Assembly: GCA_015680685.1 (NCBI GenBank)
Contig: MNCI01015885.1
Location: 5,622 to 69,347, forward strand
From: Gnetum montanum
Lineage: Eukaryota > Streptophyta > Gnetopsida > Gnetales > Gnetaceae
DNA: 63,726 bases
Reading direction: 5' to 3'
Part shown: one piece after another, positions 45,779-55,280 of the stretch
How positions within the stretch are numbered: position 1 is the stretch's first letter
Layout of the letters: the number at the start of each line of letters is the position of its first letter
Program-made: the position numbers and the translations under genes
Notes under the pieces: generated by a model
Seen by the model: only the letters and a program-made list of their open reading frames with translations
The model's database searches: none
Told to the model about the DNA's origin: nothing

Positions 45779-46390
45779 TTGCCTTATCATCAACATGATG
45801 GAAAGGAATTTTTTCTGGATGACCCACCACTTTTAGGGGAGGACATAGAAATAAATGAGATCCTATTCCTTAAAACATTAGAAGGTGTGCCAAATTTTGA
45901 TGACATATCCATTGAACATGTCCCTAAAGAAGTTATACTCAATGAGGTACAAAAACTTAGACCAGTTAGACCTAAGATTGAAACTTATATGAAAGAAGAA
46001 CTTGAGGAACTTCTATGATCTAATTTTATTCATCTTACAAAACATTAAAATTGAGTGCCTAATAGAAAATGAACAAGGAAATTAAGATTATGTCTCCATT
46101 GTTGTAATCTTAATCTTCAAAAATTTGTTAAACAATGTCTTGACAAGAAACATGCAAGTAAAGTCTTTAAGATAGAAGACCTAGTCCTAAAAAGAGGTAG
46201 AGCATTTGGTCAAACAAGTCTTCAAGGTAAGTTCTCTCCTATGTGGTCAGGCTCATTCTAAGTTACAAATGTTATTGGTTCCAATGTGTACAAAATTATT
46301 GATTTGCAATGACATAAGTTACAAAGGAACTTTAATTTATTTCATCTGATTTCTACTCAGGTGCCACCACGTGGACACCTCGAAGATCCT
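45779..46390 (+). pseudogene. C1 RT start fused to integrase end
   Basis: An open frame of 79 codons (45779-46018) ends IETYMKEELEELL, the helix that opens gypsy RT (compare IIKEEIEQLL in B1), followed by SNFIHLTK. The next residues parallel RLCLHCCNLNLQKF, the LRVCVDFRNLN segment. At about 46120-46140 the sequence becomes DKKHASKVFKIEDLVLKRG, then KFSPMWSGSF and NVYKIIDL, which is the integrase C-terminus. RT fingers to integrase core, about 2.5 kb in a complete element, is missing. C0 retains the same integrase tail. Confidence 0.78.
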
Positions 46391-47700
46391 TAGTTTCATG
46401 TTATCTTCCCCTTCACCATGAATTTCATTTGTATGTAGTCCATTTTCATGTTTTCTCTACATTTCCATCATTTTTTTCTTAGCATATTGGTTTTGGTTTG
46501 ATTTTTTCTTTTCATATGATTTTAATAATCATTATGGTCATTTGAGTTACTAGGCATTGGATCATCATAACACCATTGGAAAATAATGCAAGTATAATGC
46601 TTTATATATCCTCTTACTATTACATGAAGTCTCCTTTATATTTTATCTTTCAATAATGTTATGATTCTTCATAGTCTTTTTGTGTTGGATTATGGAGGAT
46701 GGGATTTATGCTACTTATCATGTAATTATCATGGTCATGTGAGTGTAGGATATGTGACGTTGTAAAATGGTTAGCGACAATCCCTAGGTGACCTTGGAAA
46801 ACTTCATTTTCCCTCTTTTAAGCCTCAACCCTTAAGTGTGATGATCCATGGCTATCCTATGAATAATAGGAGGATGTGTGTTAATCTTCACTTAAGAACC
46901 CTTAGCCATCCAAGAGACCTACTATAATGTCATCAAATTGTAATTAAAGGCACATACACAAGGGTTGAACTGCATCGTGGGCAAAGTTGCAAAAGGATCG
47001 TGGTCTTTGGCAGTGCAGCTAATTAGCCAAACTTGTGTTGAAACTCCTATCTTAAGAATGAAGTACACCATGAGCAAATTTTCCTTAAAAAAAAAGAAGA
47101 GTGAGGACCATGTTGATTGGCAATGTAATAAGTTCTTAACTGTAATGGGATCCAACAGCTATCCTCACCATAGCCTGTATTCTCTTTCTTAAATCTATTT
47201 CCCTAAAATTCAAAAAAAAAAAGTAAATAATCCCTTTTCATCCATTCCTTTTTTCAATGTCAAAAAAATTCAAAAGAAAAAGTTCAAAGAATGAATCTAA
47301 AAGTTGCAGCTAGCCACAATCTAACATGAGCCTATCCTCTTTATTAAGTTTAGTATAGATCTTCTGCTCAAAGTAGTTTACATACTTTTGGCTTTTACCT
47401 TATGAGAAGATTGGAAATGCAATCTTAATTATATTTTAATTATATATATACCTATGTAGATGAAATTATGATTTATAAAAATTATTCATTTAGATTTTAA
47501 TTAAATAAGGTGGTGTGATTAAGGGTAGCCCATGTTTAGTTCTCTCTTGATTATATCTTTATTTTAATTATGTTTAGATTAGTATAGTTTACTTTTAAAT
47601 TTTAATTTATTTATTTTGTGACCTTTTTGATCATCTAGTTGTTACATCTCTTTTTTAAAAGTTTCTATGGTTTTGTTGTTCCTTGCACTTGCATGCAATT
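46391..47700 (+). other. C1 3' untranslated region
   Basis: No gene is seen. It matches C0 at 10486-10900 and 2773-3400 (reverse). It contains the uninterrupted homologue of the A1 target (about 46850-46862). Confidence 0.7.
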
Positions 47701-47717
47701 AAAGTTTGGGGGCTAAG
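47701..47717 (+). other. Polypurine tract of C1
   Basis: AAAGTTTGGGGGCTAAG directly precedes the 3' LTR start TGTTGATG. Confidence 0.8.
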
Positions 47718-49448
47718 TGTTGATGTCAACCTCACCCATGCTAGTCTAATTATTAGGTTATTGTCTCACGATTTGAATAAAGGTGATTTCAATGAGATGT
47801 ATGATGCAACTTTTAAATTATTTTCGCTTATCAACATCTACATCTAAGTTCATCCATGAATGAGAAACGAATGCTAAACAAGTTGAGCAATCCAACTCCT
47901 ACACCTACTTCAATAAAGATTAGCTTGTCATTTTTCTCTACTTATTAGATTATCAAATCCCATCATATTTGTCATTAAAATGCCTAATTTTTCAACCATA
48001 TTTGAGAGTAATCAAATCTCAAGTTGACTATTACCTATTGACCACTAAGTAGAATACATATTCTTTTGTGTTTATTTACAAAAATTAGTAGTCTGAAGAA
48101 AAGTTTCATTCAAACCATTAAAAGAGCAACCCCTATGTGGAAGCCTCCTAAAAGGAATATGAATATCAACAAAATACTACCAACTCAACGATAATAGGAG
48201 GGAAGAGGTTGTTAGAACCAAAGCTAAATGGTTATATGTACCCTTAGAACACTTAGTCAACATGATATTTTTATTGAATTGAAGGGGAACAATATCTCAC
48301 ACTAGCATAGTGGCATGGTGGAAATTGAAAAATCCAACTGATTTCACAGGAATGAAGGAGAATCCTCATCACATAGGTTAAGTGGTTTATGCGTGGTGTT
48401 ACATGGAGTAGTCCAGATGGTGCTTTCTAGATTCTTGATTTCAACAAAAATCGGTAGCTTTTCATTGTTGCAGTTGTGGTGTCTCTACTGTATTCATGCA
48501 TTAGATCTTGTTTGGCAATTGGGATGACCTCAGGCCCTTGACTGTGCTTTAGATGATCGTTAAAGTACCAGGGTTCATGAGCAATGGATAAAATGTTATG
48601 AATTCACTGCAACATCGCTGTTCTCCTCGGGTTATTCTTTTCTGACAGAAAATTCACGAGCTATGGCCATTTCCTCTTGGAAGAGTCTACAGCAGGATCC
48701 GATAGCATTTTTCTGTCTCGTACAGCGCACTACAGACCGTGTATTTGCAGATGGTGCAGGCGCAGCAGCAATAAGTAGGCACACGTGGTGGCATATCAGC
48801 GGCAGTGCACAGGCGGTCAGCGCGGCAGGCTCAAGGGGGCAGCAGACCAGGTTTACAGCGCCTTGATCTCTGACAGCGGGCGCGTAGCACTCACTGTGGC
48901 AGTCCCTAACCAAGGAGGACTCCCCTCTTCAGGGGGAATCAAAGACAGTGGTTTCTTCTTTTTTCGTATTCACGCTGCAGCAGGCGAGTCTGCTCTCTCT
49001 CCTTCTTGTGGAGGTGCACGCAACAAGGGACGCCGGGGCATCAGCAGGAGGTGGCAGCAGCGCATGGCAGGCGCTCTCTCTCTTTCTTTCCTCTGCTTTG
49101 ATTATTTGGCAGATAATGCGCCCAGGCTTTGAACCACCATAGTTGCTGCACTACGTCAACTACGGCGAGCATTCTCTCTCCTCCTCATCACTCCCTCTCT
49201 CCCTTTATAACGGTCTGCGGTGGGTAATTAGTTGACACCTCCCATCCAATAGCCCTCTAGCTAGAATAGCCCTTGAGACTATTCTCAGAGAGGCATCTTA
49301 GGCAATAGTTTCCTTAAATGAATTTTTTCTCTGGGTGTTTATGTATCCAAAATTTATGCATCTATTGTCAAGAGAGGCACCTTAGACAATAGTTTCCTTA
49401 AATGAATTTTTTCTTTGGGGTGTTTGTGCATCCAAAATTTATGCATCA
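47718..49448 (+). repeat. C1 3' LTR with a GC-rich core
   Basis: TGTTGATGTCAACC to TTATGCATCA. It aligns with the 5' LTR over both ends. The stretch 48620-49200 is notably GC-rich and keeps many CpG and CNG sites. A TATA-like TTTATAACGG is at 49205-49214. A short duplication lies near the end (49290-49370 and 49371-49448). Reading frames in this LTR (48632-49142) are shadows of the GC-rich sequence. Confidence 0.85.
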
Positions 49449-49543
49449 GTTAATTTTCTTGTTTTTAGTAAATTAATTATTATTTTTCTATAATATCTAG
49501 ATTTGTATTTAAAGGTAATTTAATTGTGAAGTGAACCTTCTCA
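49449..49543 (+). repeat. E1 3' LTR, right part
   Basis: It continues the alignment to the E1 5' LTR (about 35836-35925: TATAATATCTA, GGTAATTTAATTGTGAAGTGAA) after C1. Confidence 0.8.
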
Positions 49544-49699
49544 ATACACCTTAAGACATATAATCAACCAACATGATACTTTAGAAGAAGAGCGGAAAAA
49601 TGTCTAAGGTGTAACTTGAAATGACAACATCTCACCTACAAATTCTTATCAAAAGAAAAAAATAAAACTAACTATTTAAGCCACCTCTCATTTGATATG

Positions 49700-50160
49700 T
49701 GGATCTTTAGGATGTAGTAGATAGATATACAAAGTATAGGTTCTTTTCTAATGGGCATTACTTACTTGGTTAGAGTATGCAAGGTTTTAGATTTGCAAAA
49801 GCACAAGTTCTCATTCCAAGGGTGGTTTACTTAGGTTCTATGAAAGTATCGTATTGGCTATATGCCATGGAGGTACATATTATCTAATAATTTTAAGTTA
49901 TAACCTCTACTTTAAGTTGTGATCAATGAGGTATTGCTCACTTGATTAGATGATGTGACCTATAGTTTGCAAGTCATTTATTCCATTCTAAGGATCATAC
50001 TACTCTAACACTATTATATTCTACATAAGATTGAGAAATATATGGTGTTAACTATACTTCCCAAGGGTACATTGTCAAGTCAAGTCAAATACTTTTAAGG
50101 TCTTATACTCCTACTTTAAAACATGGTTAATGAGATTGATTTTAATATAAGTTTAATTAT
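49700..50160 (+). repeat. tRNA-like SINE-type repeat, about 2 tandem copies
   Basis: Two tRNA-like heads occur. The first (49753-49820) has a box-A-like TTACTTGGTTAGAG, a TGCAA..TTGCA stem and a box-B-like AGTTCTCATTCC. The second (49931-49995) has TTGCTCACTTGATTAGATG and a similar 3' part. A linker (CCTCTACTTTAAGTTGTG, ATCAATGAG) precedes the second head and recurs as CTCCTACTTTAAAACATGG at about 50110. The period is about 175-200 bases. It is too diverged to be a functional tRNA. A tRNA-derived SINE dimer is the best guess. Confidence 0.5.
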
Positions 50161-50627
50161 ATAAAGGCTATATATCTTAGTAAGTATAACTATTTAGATT
50201 TAAAATTTTAATGTTTAGTATTGAATAAAAAAATAACACCCATACACTATATTCCATTCATACTTTGTATCATCGAAACTATAGAAATTTATAAGGAAAC
50301 ATCTCACCACTATTTTCTGTGATTCAACGATTATTCCTTTAAACTTCTTTTTTTAATAATATAGTCCCAAGAGTAGAGAAAGGGTGTCAAACTCAAAGCT
50401 TTTCTGATCTAACTATATGTATCCCGTTCCCACCAAACCATATTACTATACTCATCTAAAGGTAAGTTATTCAATTGGGTCATATCTTATGAGTATGCAA
50501 TAAAAAAGGCCTTTACAATTAACATATAAAAAAGATGGTGATCCCACCAATAAAGCAAATTTAAAAATAATTCAAAACAACTACCTTAGGTTCATGAACA
50601 TCACTTAACCATTTCACTATGTATCTA
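50161..50627. other. Unassigned AT-rich sequence before the gap
   Basis: Nothing recognisable; AT-rich with no open frame of note. Confidence 0.5.
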
Positions 50628-51484
50628 NNNNNNNNNNNNNNNNNNNNNNNNNNNNNNNNNNNNNNNNNNNNNNNNNNNNNNNNNNNNNNNNNNNNNNNNN
50701 NNNNNNNNNNNNNNNNNNNNNNNNNNNNNNNNNNNNNNNNNNNNNNNNNNNNNNNNNNNNNNNNNNNNNNNNNNNNNNNNNNNNNNNNNNNNNNNNNNNN
50801 NNNNNNNNNNNNNNNNNNNNNNNNNNNNNNNNNNNNNNNNNNNNNNNNNNNNNNNNNNNNNNNNNNNNNNNNNNNNNNNNNNNNNNNNNNNNNNNNNNNN
50901 NNNNNNNNNNNNNNNNNNNNNNNNNNNNNNNNNNNNNNNNNNNNNNNNNNNNNNNNNNNNNNNNNNNNNNNNNNNNNNNNNNNNNNNNNNNNNNNNNNNN
51001 NNNNNNNNNNNNNNNNNNNNNNNNNNNNNNNNNNNNNNNNNNNNNNNNNNNNNNNNNNNNNNNNNNNNNNNNNNNNNNNNNNNNNNNNNNNNNNNNNNNN
51101 NNNNNNNNNNNNNNNNNNNNNNNNNNNNNNNNNNNNNNNNNNNNNNNNNNNNNNNNNNNNNNNNNNNNNNNNNNNNNNNNNNNNNNNNNNNNNNNNNNNN
51201 NNNNNNNNNNNNNNNNNNNNNNNNNNNNNNNNNNNNNNNNNNNNNNNNNNNNNNNNNNNNNNNNNNNNNNNNNNNNNNNNNNNNNNNNNNNNNNNNNNNN
51301 NNNNNNNNNNNNNNNNNNNNNNNNNNNNNNNNNNNNNNNNNNNNNNNNNNNNNNNNNNNNNNNNNNNNNNNNNNNNNNNNNNNNNNNNNNNNNNNNNNNN
51401 NNNNNNNNNNNNNNNNNNNNNNNNNNNNNNNNNNNNNNNNNNNNNNNNNNNNNNNNNNNNNNNNNNNNNNNNNNNNNNNNNNNN
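50628..51484. other. Assembly gap (857 N)
   Basis: Unknown sequence. The base composition changes sharply across it, from AT-rich repeat DNA to GC-rich coding sequence, so it hides the upstream part of the host exon. Confidence 0.99.
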
Positions 51485-51582
51485 CAGATGTGGCGTGCCT
51501 GCGGGGCCTGCAAGACGCCATTGAAGATCTAGACAAGAAGCTCATGAAATGGAGCCCGACCAAGATTCAGACCCTGCAATGA
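51485..51582 (+). CDS. 3' end of a host gene (terminal exon fragment), partial
   Basis: Only the last 31 codons are visible before the TGA at 51580-51582. The peptide runs DVACLRGLQDAIEDL and then DKKLMKWSPTKIQTLQ. It is a charged, helix-forming segment followed by a short basic end. I do not recognise the family. Support for coding: no stop for the whole segment, strong GC enrichment, and balanced plant-gene codon use unlike the surrounding AT-rich DNA. A T-rich, plausible 3' untranslated region follows. The start, other exons and length are hidden in the gap or beyond. It is the only sequence in the window that looks like a functioning gene. Confidence 0.65.
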
Positions 51583-52290
51583 CATCTTCTTACATCTTCT
51601 TAGAGCATTCGAGCGTCACCTTCAACAAGAGAATTGCAGAAAGGAAACAACCGCTGCTGCTGCTTCTTGTTCTAGTCTTAACAAACATCTCTGCTCAATG
51701 AGCAGGTTTATCAGTGTATGCTGGATTTGTACCAACTCTGATTCATGAGATTTTGTGCTCTGGTTTAGTGTCTACTATTCTTTTCTCAGCCAATACTGTA
51801 TCAAGTTATTAGCTGAGCAATTCTACATTATTTCCATCTTTTTATCTCTTTCTTTTAATTTCTGATTCATCACCAACGCGCAGTTCCTGTATCTCTGATT
51901 GTTAATGAACAATGTCTTCATTCCAAACACTTTTACTTTGTATATTCCAAACACTTTTACTTTGTATATGCCATAGGCCTGGGCTTTACTCGGTAAATTT
52001 TTAACGTTTTAAAGAATATCTTTGTAACTTGAGATCGTTGATGATATTCATGTTTTCTTAAGAAGTGCTGGTGCCATTCGCTACCTCATGAAAACTATTT
52101 TCATTGACGATTCATCTTTAATTGTTTTTGAAATTACGGTGTTTTTCTCCTTTCTTGCTTGGATATGTATAAGATGCTAGATTGTTTCATCCAATCACTA
52201 TAATCATTTTCAAGAAGTTGTAAATATAAATTAAATTTTTAAAAATTTTATTTGAATTTTACTTTATGAGAAGAATTTCTCTATGCAAAT
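51583..52290 (+). other. Putative 3' untranslated region and flank of the host gene
   Basis: Moderately GC-balanced at first (CTGCTGCTGCTTC near 51652), then increasingly AT-rich. No canonical AATAAA could be fixed. It contains a perfect 24-base tandem duplication (listed separately). Confidence 0.45.
51921..51968 (+). repeat. Perfect 24-base tandem duplication
   Basis: Two identical units, TTCCAAACAC.., at 51921-51944 and 51945-51968. The lack of divergence points to a recent slippage event. Confidence 0.9.
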
Positions 52291-52296
52291 ACTGGT

Positions 52297-52354
52297 ACCT
52301 CTTCTAAATTAGAAACATTTTTAACACCTCTTCTAAATTACAAACATTTTTAAT
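52297..52354 (+). repeat. 29-base tandem duplication
   Basis: Units 52297-52325 and 52326-52354, starting ACCTCTTCTAAATTA, differ at two positions. Confidence 0.88.
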
Positions 52355-52790
52355 ATGTGCTTAGATCAGTGTAAATGTTTCATATTTTATCCCTCAGATT
52401 TTTAAGATTCCACAGGTATTTTTCCTTTAACTGGCATTGAAGAATTTTGGATGAAGATTCTTTTGTGTTGGAATCTATCTATGTATACTGCTTTTCTAAT
52501 TTGCAGAAATTTAGGGCTACAAGATATAAGTATTTTAATAAGTGTTCAAGAATATTTTATTTCTTGGTCTGCATCTATATTTCATATTCATTTCACTAAA
52601 GCCTAAAAATACTAGTTTTATGGCTCTCTATATTATTTGCTAAAGTTGCTAAATTTTTAATCTTTCAAGAAAAATTTTAAAAGAATATTTTATTGCATTA
52701 GTATAAATTTTTATTAAAATTATTAAAATTTTATATTTTGATTAAAACATATATTTATAATTATTTTATTACATAGATTATGTTTCCTTA
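52355..52790. other. Unassigned AT-rich sequence
   Basis: No gene or repeat recognised between the 29-base duplication and the LRR-like segment. Confidence 0.5.
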
Positions 52791-52794
52791 CCGC

Positions 52795-53153
52795 AACCTT
52801 CTAACTACACCGTTTACCTAGGTTTCCGTTGTGATTGCATTTCCGGATTCCGGTTTAGAGTAACTATGGTTCTAACTCATGAAATGTTAAACAGTTTAAT
52901 GGTTTCTTTCCGTCAAAACAGTAATTCTCTAGATCCAACAGTAATAACATCAGGATTGTTTTTCCAAGTACCTCTCATGGATTTAGTGGAATGAAAGAAT
53001 CTGCGGATTCTGAAGCTGCAAAATGTGACCTTGCCAGGACAATTATTCAAAGCTTCACAGGAAATGCCATGCCTAGAAGAATGTTACCTCTATGAGGTAG
53101 AGCTAAACCACTGAATGTGTCTGCAACATCTGCAATGTCTGTCATGGACTTAA
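52795..53153 (+). pseudogene. LRR-like pseudo-exon, possibly from an NLR-type gene
   Basis: One frame is open from about 52795 to a stop at 52992-52994. The same frame then reads KNLRILKLQNVTLPGQLF, KASQEMPCLEECYLYEVELN (52995-53108) and, after another stop, CLQHLQCLSW. Leucines spaced as LxxLxxLxLxxxxLxxLxxL, together with MPCLEELYL-style phrasing, are typical of the LRR region of plant disease-resistance (NLR) proteins. The upstream open part (FFQVPLMDLVE) is not recognised. Two in-frame stops and no promoter or splice context mark it as a fragment. It could be a scrap moved with neighbouring DNA. Confidence 0.5.
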
Positions 53154-54552
53154 AGAGTTCGCTATTGATCATGGAGCACACTGGTTTTCATCAGTCTGAA
53201 ATAACAAATGTATAAATAGGATCAAACCTATGCATCAAAAGAATTTGATTCGTGGAAGCTAGGAATCTGAAGGTGTTAGGGTGTGTGTGCCTCAAGAAAA
53301 AAGAAAAAAGTGGGGACAGCTTTGTAGCGGGGACGTGATAGAGAAAATTTAAATATATTGGTTTTCTAAAAAATTAAATCTCATTAAAAACCATTATAAA
53401 ATTCAAGTACAATGTATATGATAAATAAACATTGTAGAAAGTACAATGTAAATTCAAAATATTGTTAATGCTTAAAAATTGCACAGAAGATTGCAATATC
53501 ATCATTAAACTGAAGTAAGAAAATTTGTAAAGCTATGGAGGGCATCCAATCCATTCTCTTACTCAAGAGCCATAATCTTGCTAAACATAATTTCTGCAAC
53601 AACCAAAATCACAGCAATAAAATGAAACCCTTTTGTTACTCAATCCAATTTTTTTAGGAATGAAATTAAGCCTCAAACGTCAACCAAAAATTTATAACAA
53701 ATCATGTTTGCTAATACTTTTATTCAATGACAACCTGTGAGTAGGGCTGTAGGGCCATGTTGAAGACTGCCACGTTATATGAAGACACAACTTGACTAAA
53801 CTACCAACAACCCAGTAACTCACCTCACCTACAGTTATTGAAATGCAGGGAATCCGCACCAGTCATGATGAGGGGGAAAAGTAAAAGCAGAGTTATGGGC
53901 TTCCGTTGCCTCAAGCAAACAGATTTTAAAAAAAGGTTGAACAAGCATCTATCCATGACTGATGACCCATGACGATGACCATGTGTTGTTTTTTCTTTCT
54001 TTTTCCAGCAGAGAGGTGAGAAAAGGGCCAAAACGAGCAATGAACAATAAAATAAAAAACACGCGTGAATGTGAGGGTCATGGCGGAACCTTTGGCGCTC
54101 CCAAAGGCCAATCCATGCAAATGCAATGTTTTCTTTGCACGCCCCGTCCCCTCTCCGTGTGACCCAAACTTGCACTCTGGCCTTCGCTTACCAAAGCAGC
54201 CCTTCCGTAATTTCCGTATGTTTGTTTATTCATTCGTTCTCCCTTGTTTTCTGTGGTCTATGTGTCATGTCGATGCTATGAATCTTGATTACGTGCTTGC
54301 CACGTAAAAATGAAATTAAGTTTCTCGTAAGATAGTTTGGTAAGATTTTAATTTACAACGCAGACATTCAGAACAAGGCGAAAACTAAAAAGGTGAGCAT
54401 AGTAACAAGGAGACAATTTTATTCGAAATTATGAAATACGTGCCCAATGCAGATGTAATGAACTTCTGTATACGCGCTTCCAATCCAATGCGAACAGTTT
54501 GTCAAAATTTATCCGGAATCGCAAATCTCTTCGCCTATGATCAAACAGTCTA
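53154..54552. other. Low-copy sequence without a supported gene
   Basis: Base composition is mixed. A TATA-like TGTATAAATAGG is at 53211-53222. Around 54080-54310 the sequence is less AT-rich and has ACGT cores (TACGTG, CACGTAA). Opposed short frames at 53825-54175 and 54065-54307 have no recognisable motif. It may be regulatory or an old gene flank. Confidence 0.4.
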
Positions 54553-54661
54553 GAATTCCTTAAGAATAGACCCAGGATGGGTGTTCAGATTCCTTGAGAT
54601 AAACCTAAGGCAGCACCTGACTGGCGGTGTTCCAAATTCCTTAAAATAGACGAAGGATGGA
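54553..54661 (+). repeat. Imperfect short tandem repeat (ATTCCTTAAxATAGAC)
   Basis: Three related units begin near 54554, 54589 and 54636, each an ATTCCTT(A/G)A..ATA.AC..A.GATGG-like stretch spaced 35-47 bases apart. Confidence 0.6.
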
Positions 54662-54854
54662 CCTCAATTTTGGTGGATTCTGTTGCAAGTTTTGGCAAAT
54701 TTGTGTTGGAGATAAGTTTGCTGATCCACCAGGGGTCAAGCGAGTGCCATTGTAAAGGATTATGTTTTAACTTCGGCAAAGATGGTGAAACAAGTGTAAA
54801 GAAAGTGTTCTTGCAGTTGCAAGCACTTTATGTAACCCTCAACGTTTTGCCATT

Positions 54855-55280
54855 GAAACAAAACCAATAATCTTCCAAGCCCTCTACGCCGAACCATTTT
54901 GTGCATGAAGGTCCGTGTTACATAATTCTTGTCTTTTCTGTTTGTTAATTGAATCACGTACCTTTCATAAGGAGGCATTATGTAACTCCCGTTCTTATAC
55001 AAGGATTATTATTTAGTTTTTATTATATTTTATATTTAAAAAATGCTTAGCACAGGTCACTATAACAGAGCGGTTTGTAATCGAAACAAAAGCTATAATC
55101 TTTCAAGTCCTCTGGGGCGCTGAACCATTTTGTGCATGAAGGCTGGTGTTGCTACATTATTATTGTCTTTTTTGTTTTTAGATTGAACCGGCTTAAATCC
55201 ATTTGGTAAGGAGGAATTATGGAACTCCCTACAAAGATTACTTCTTAGTTTTTATTATATTTTATCTTATAAAAAGTTTT
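54855..55280 (+). repeat. Diverged tandem duplication of about 220 bases
   Basis: Copies at about 54855-55055 and 55082-55280 share GAACCATTTTGTGCATGAAGG, an AAGGAGG..TTATG..ACTCCC block and TTTAGTTTTTATTATATTTTAT. They differ by many substitutions and small indels, so the duplication is old. No coding frame is conserved. Confidence 0.85.

Larger units (their letters stand above)
40191..49448 (+). mobile_element. C1: Tat-like LTR retrotransposon lacking most of pol, inserted in the E1 3' LTR
   Basis: C1 is about 9.3 kb. It has a long 5' LTR (2660 bases), gag, protease, the first part of RT fused to the integrase C-terminus, an untranslated region, polypurine tract and a 3' LTR (1731 bases). 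E1 LTR sequence resumes precisely at 49449. Flanks GTAAG and GTTAA match at only 3 of 5 positions, so the target duplication is decayed. Without RT, RNase H and the integrase core it is non-autonomous. Confidence 0.88.
35083..49543 (+). mobile_element. E1: chromovirus-like Ty3/gypsy element interrupted by C1
   Basis: E1 comprises 35083-40190 and 49449-49543; C1 is inserted within its 3' LTR. Order: 5' LTR, damaged primer site, gag, protease, RT, RNase H, integrase (cut short), 3' LTR missing its beginning. RT reads FEWLVMLFGLMNTPCTFMRL and integrase MDFVSGIPNTKSDNNAIFV, typical of plant chromoviruses. Possible target duplications are CTACA (35078-35082) and ATACA (49544-49548), 4 of 5 matching. 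The exact LTR ends are uncertain by about 15 bases. Confidence 0.82.

Noticed and set aside
48632-49142. Overlapping open frames of 60-115 codons in the GC-rich part of the C1 3' LTR
   Set aside because: They overlap on both strands, match no domain, and the 5' LTR does not keep them. GC-rich sequence simply has fewer stops.
49753-49822. A functional tRNA gene
   Set aside because: Box A and box B are both diverged, stems are imperfect and the head recurs in tandem. A SINE-type origin fits better.
50617-51563. Three reading frames of about 300 codons on both strands
   Set aside because: They consist almost entirely of unknown residues from the N gap. Only the plus-strand end after 51485, in a different frame, is plausibly coding.
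53825-54307. Opposed frames of 116 and 80 codons
   Set aside because: No recognisable motif, low-complexity hydrophobic runs, and no support for either strand.
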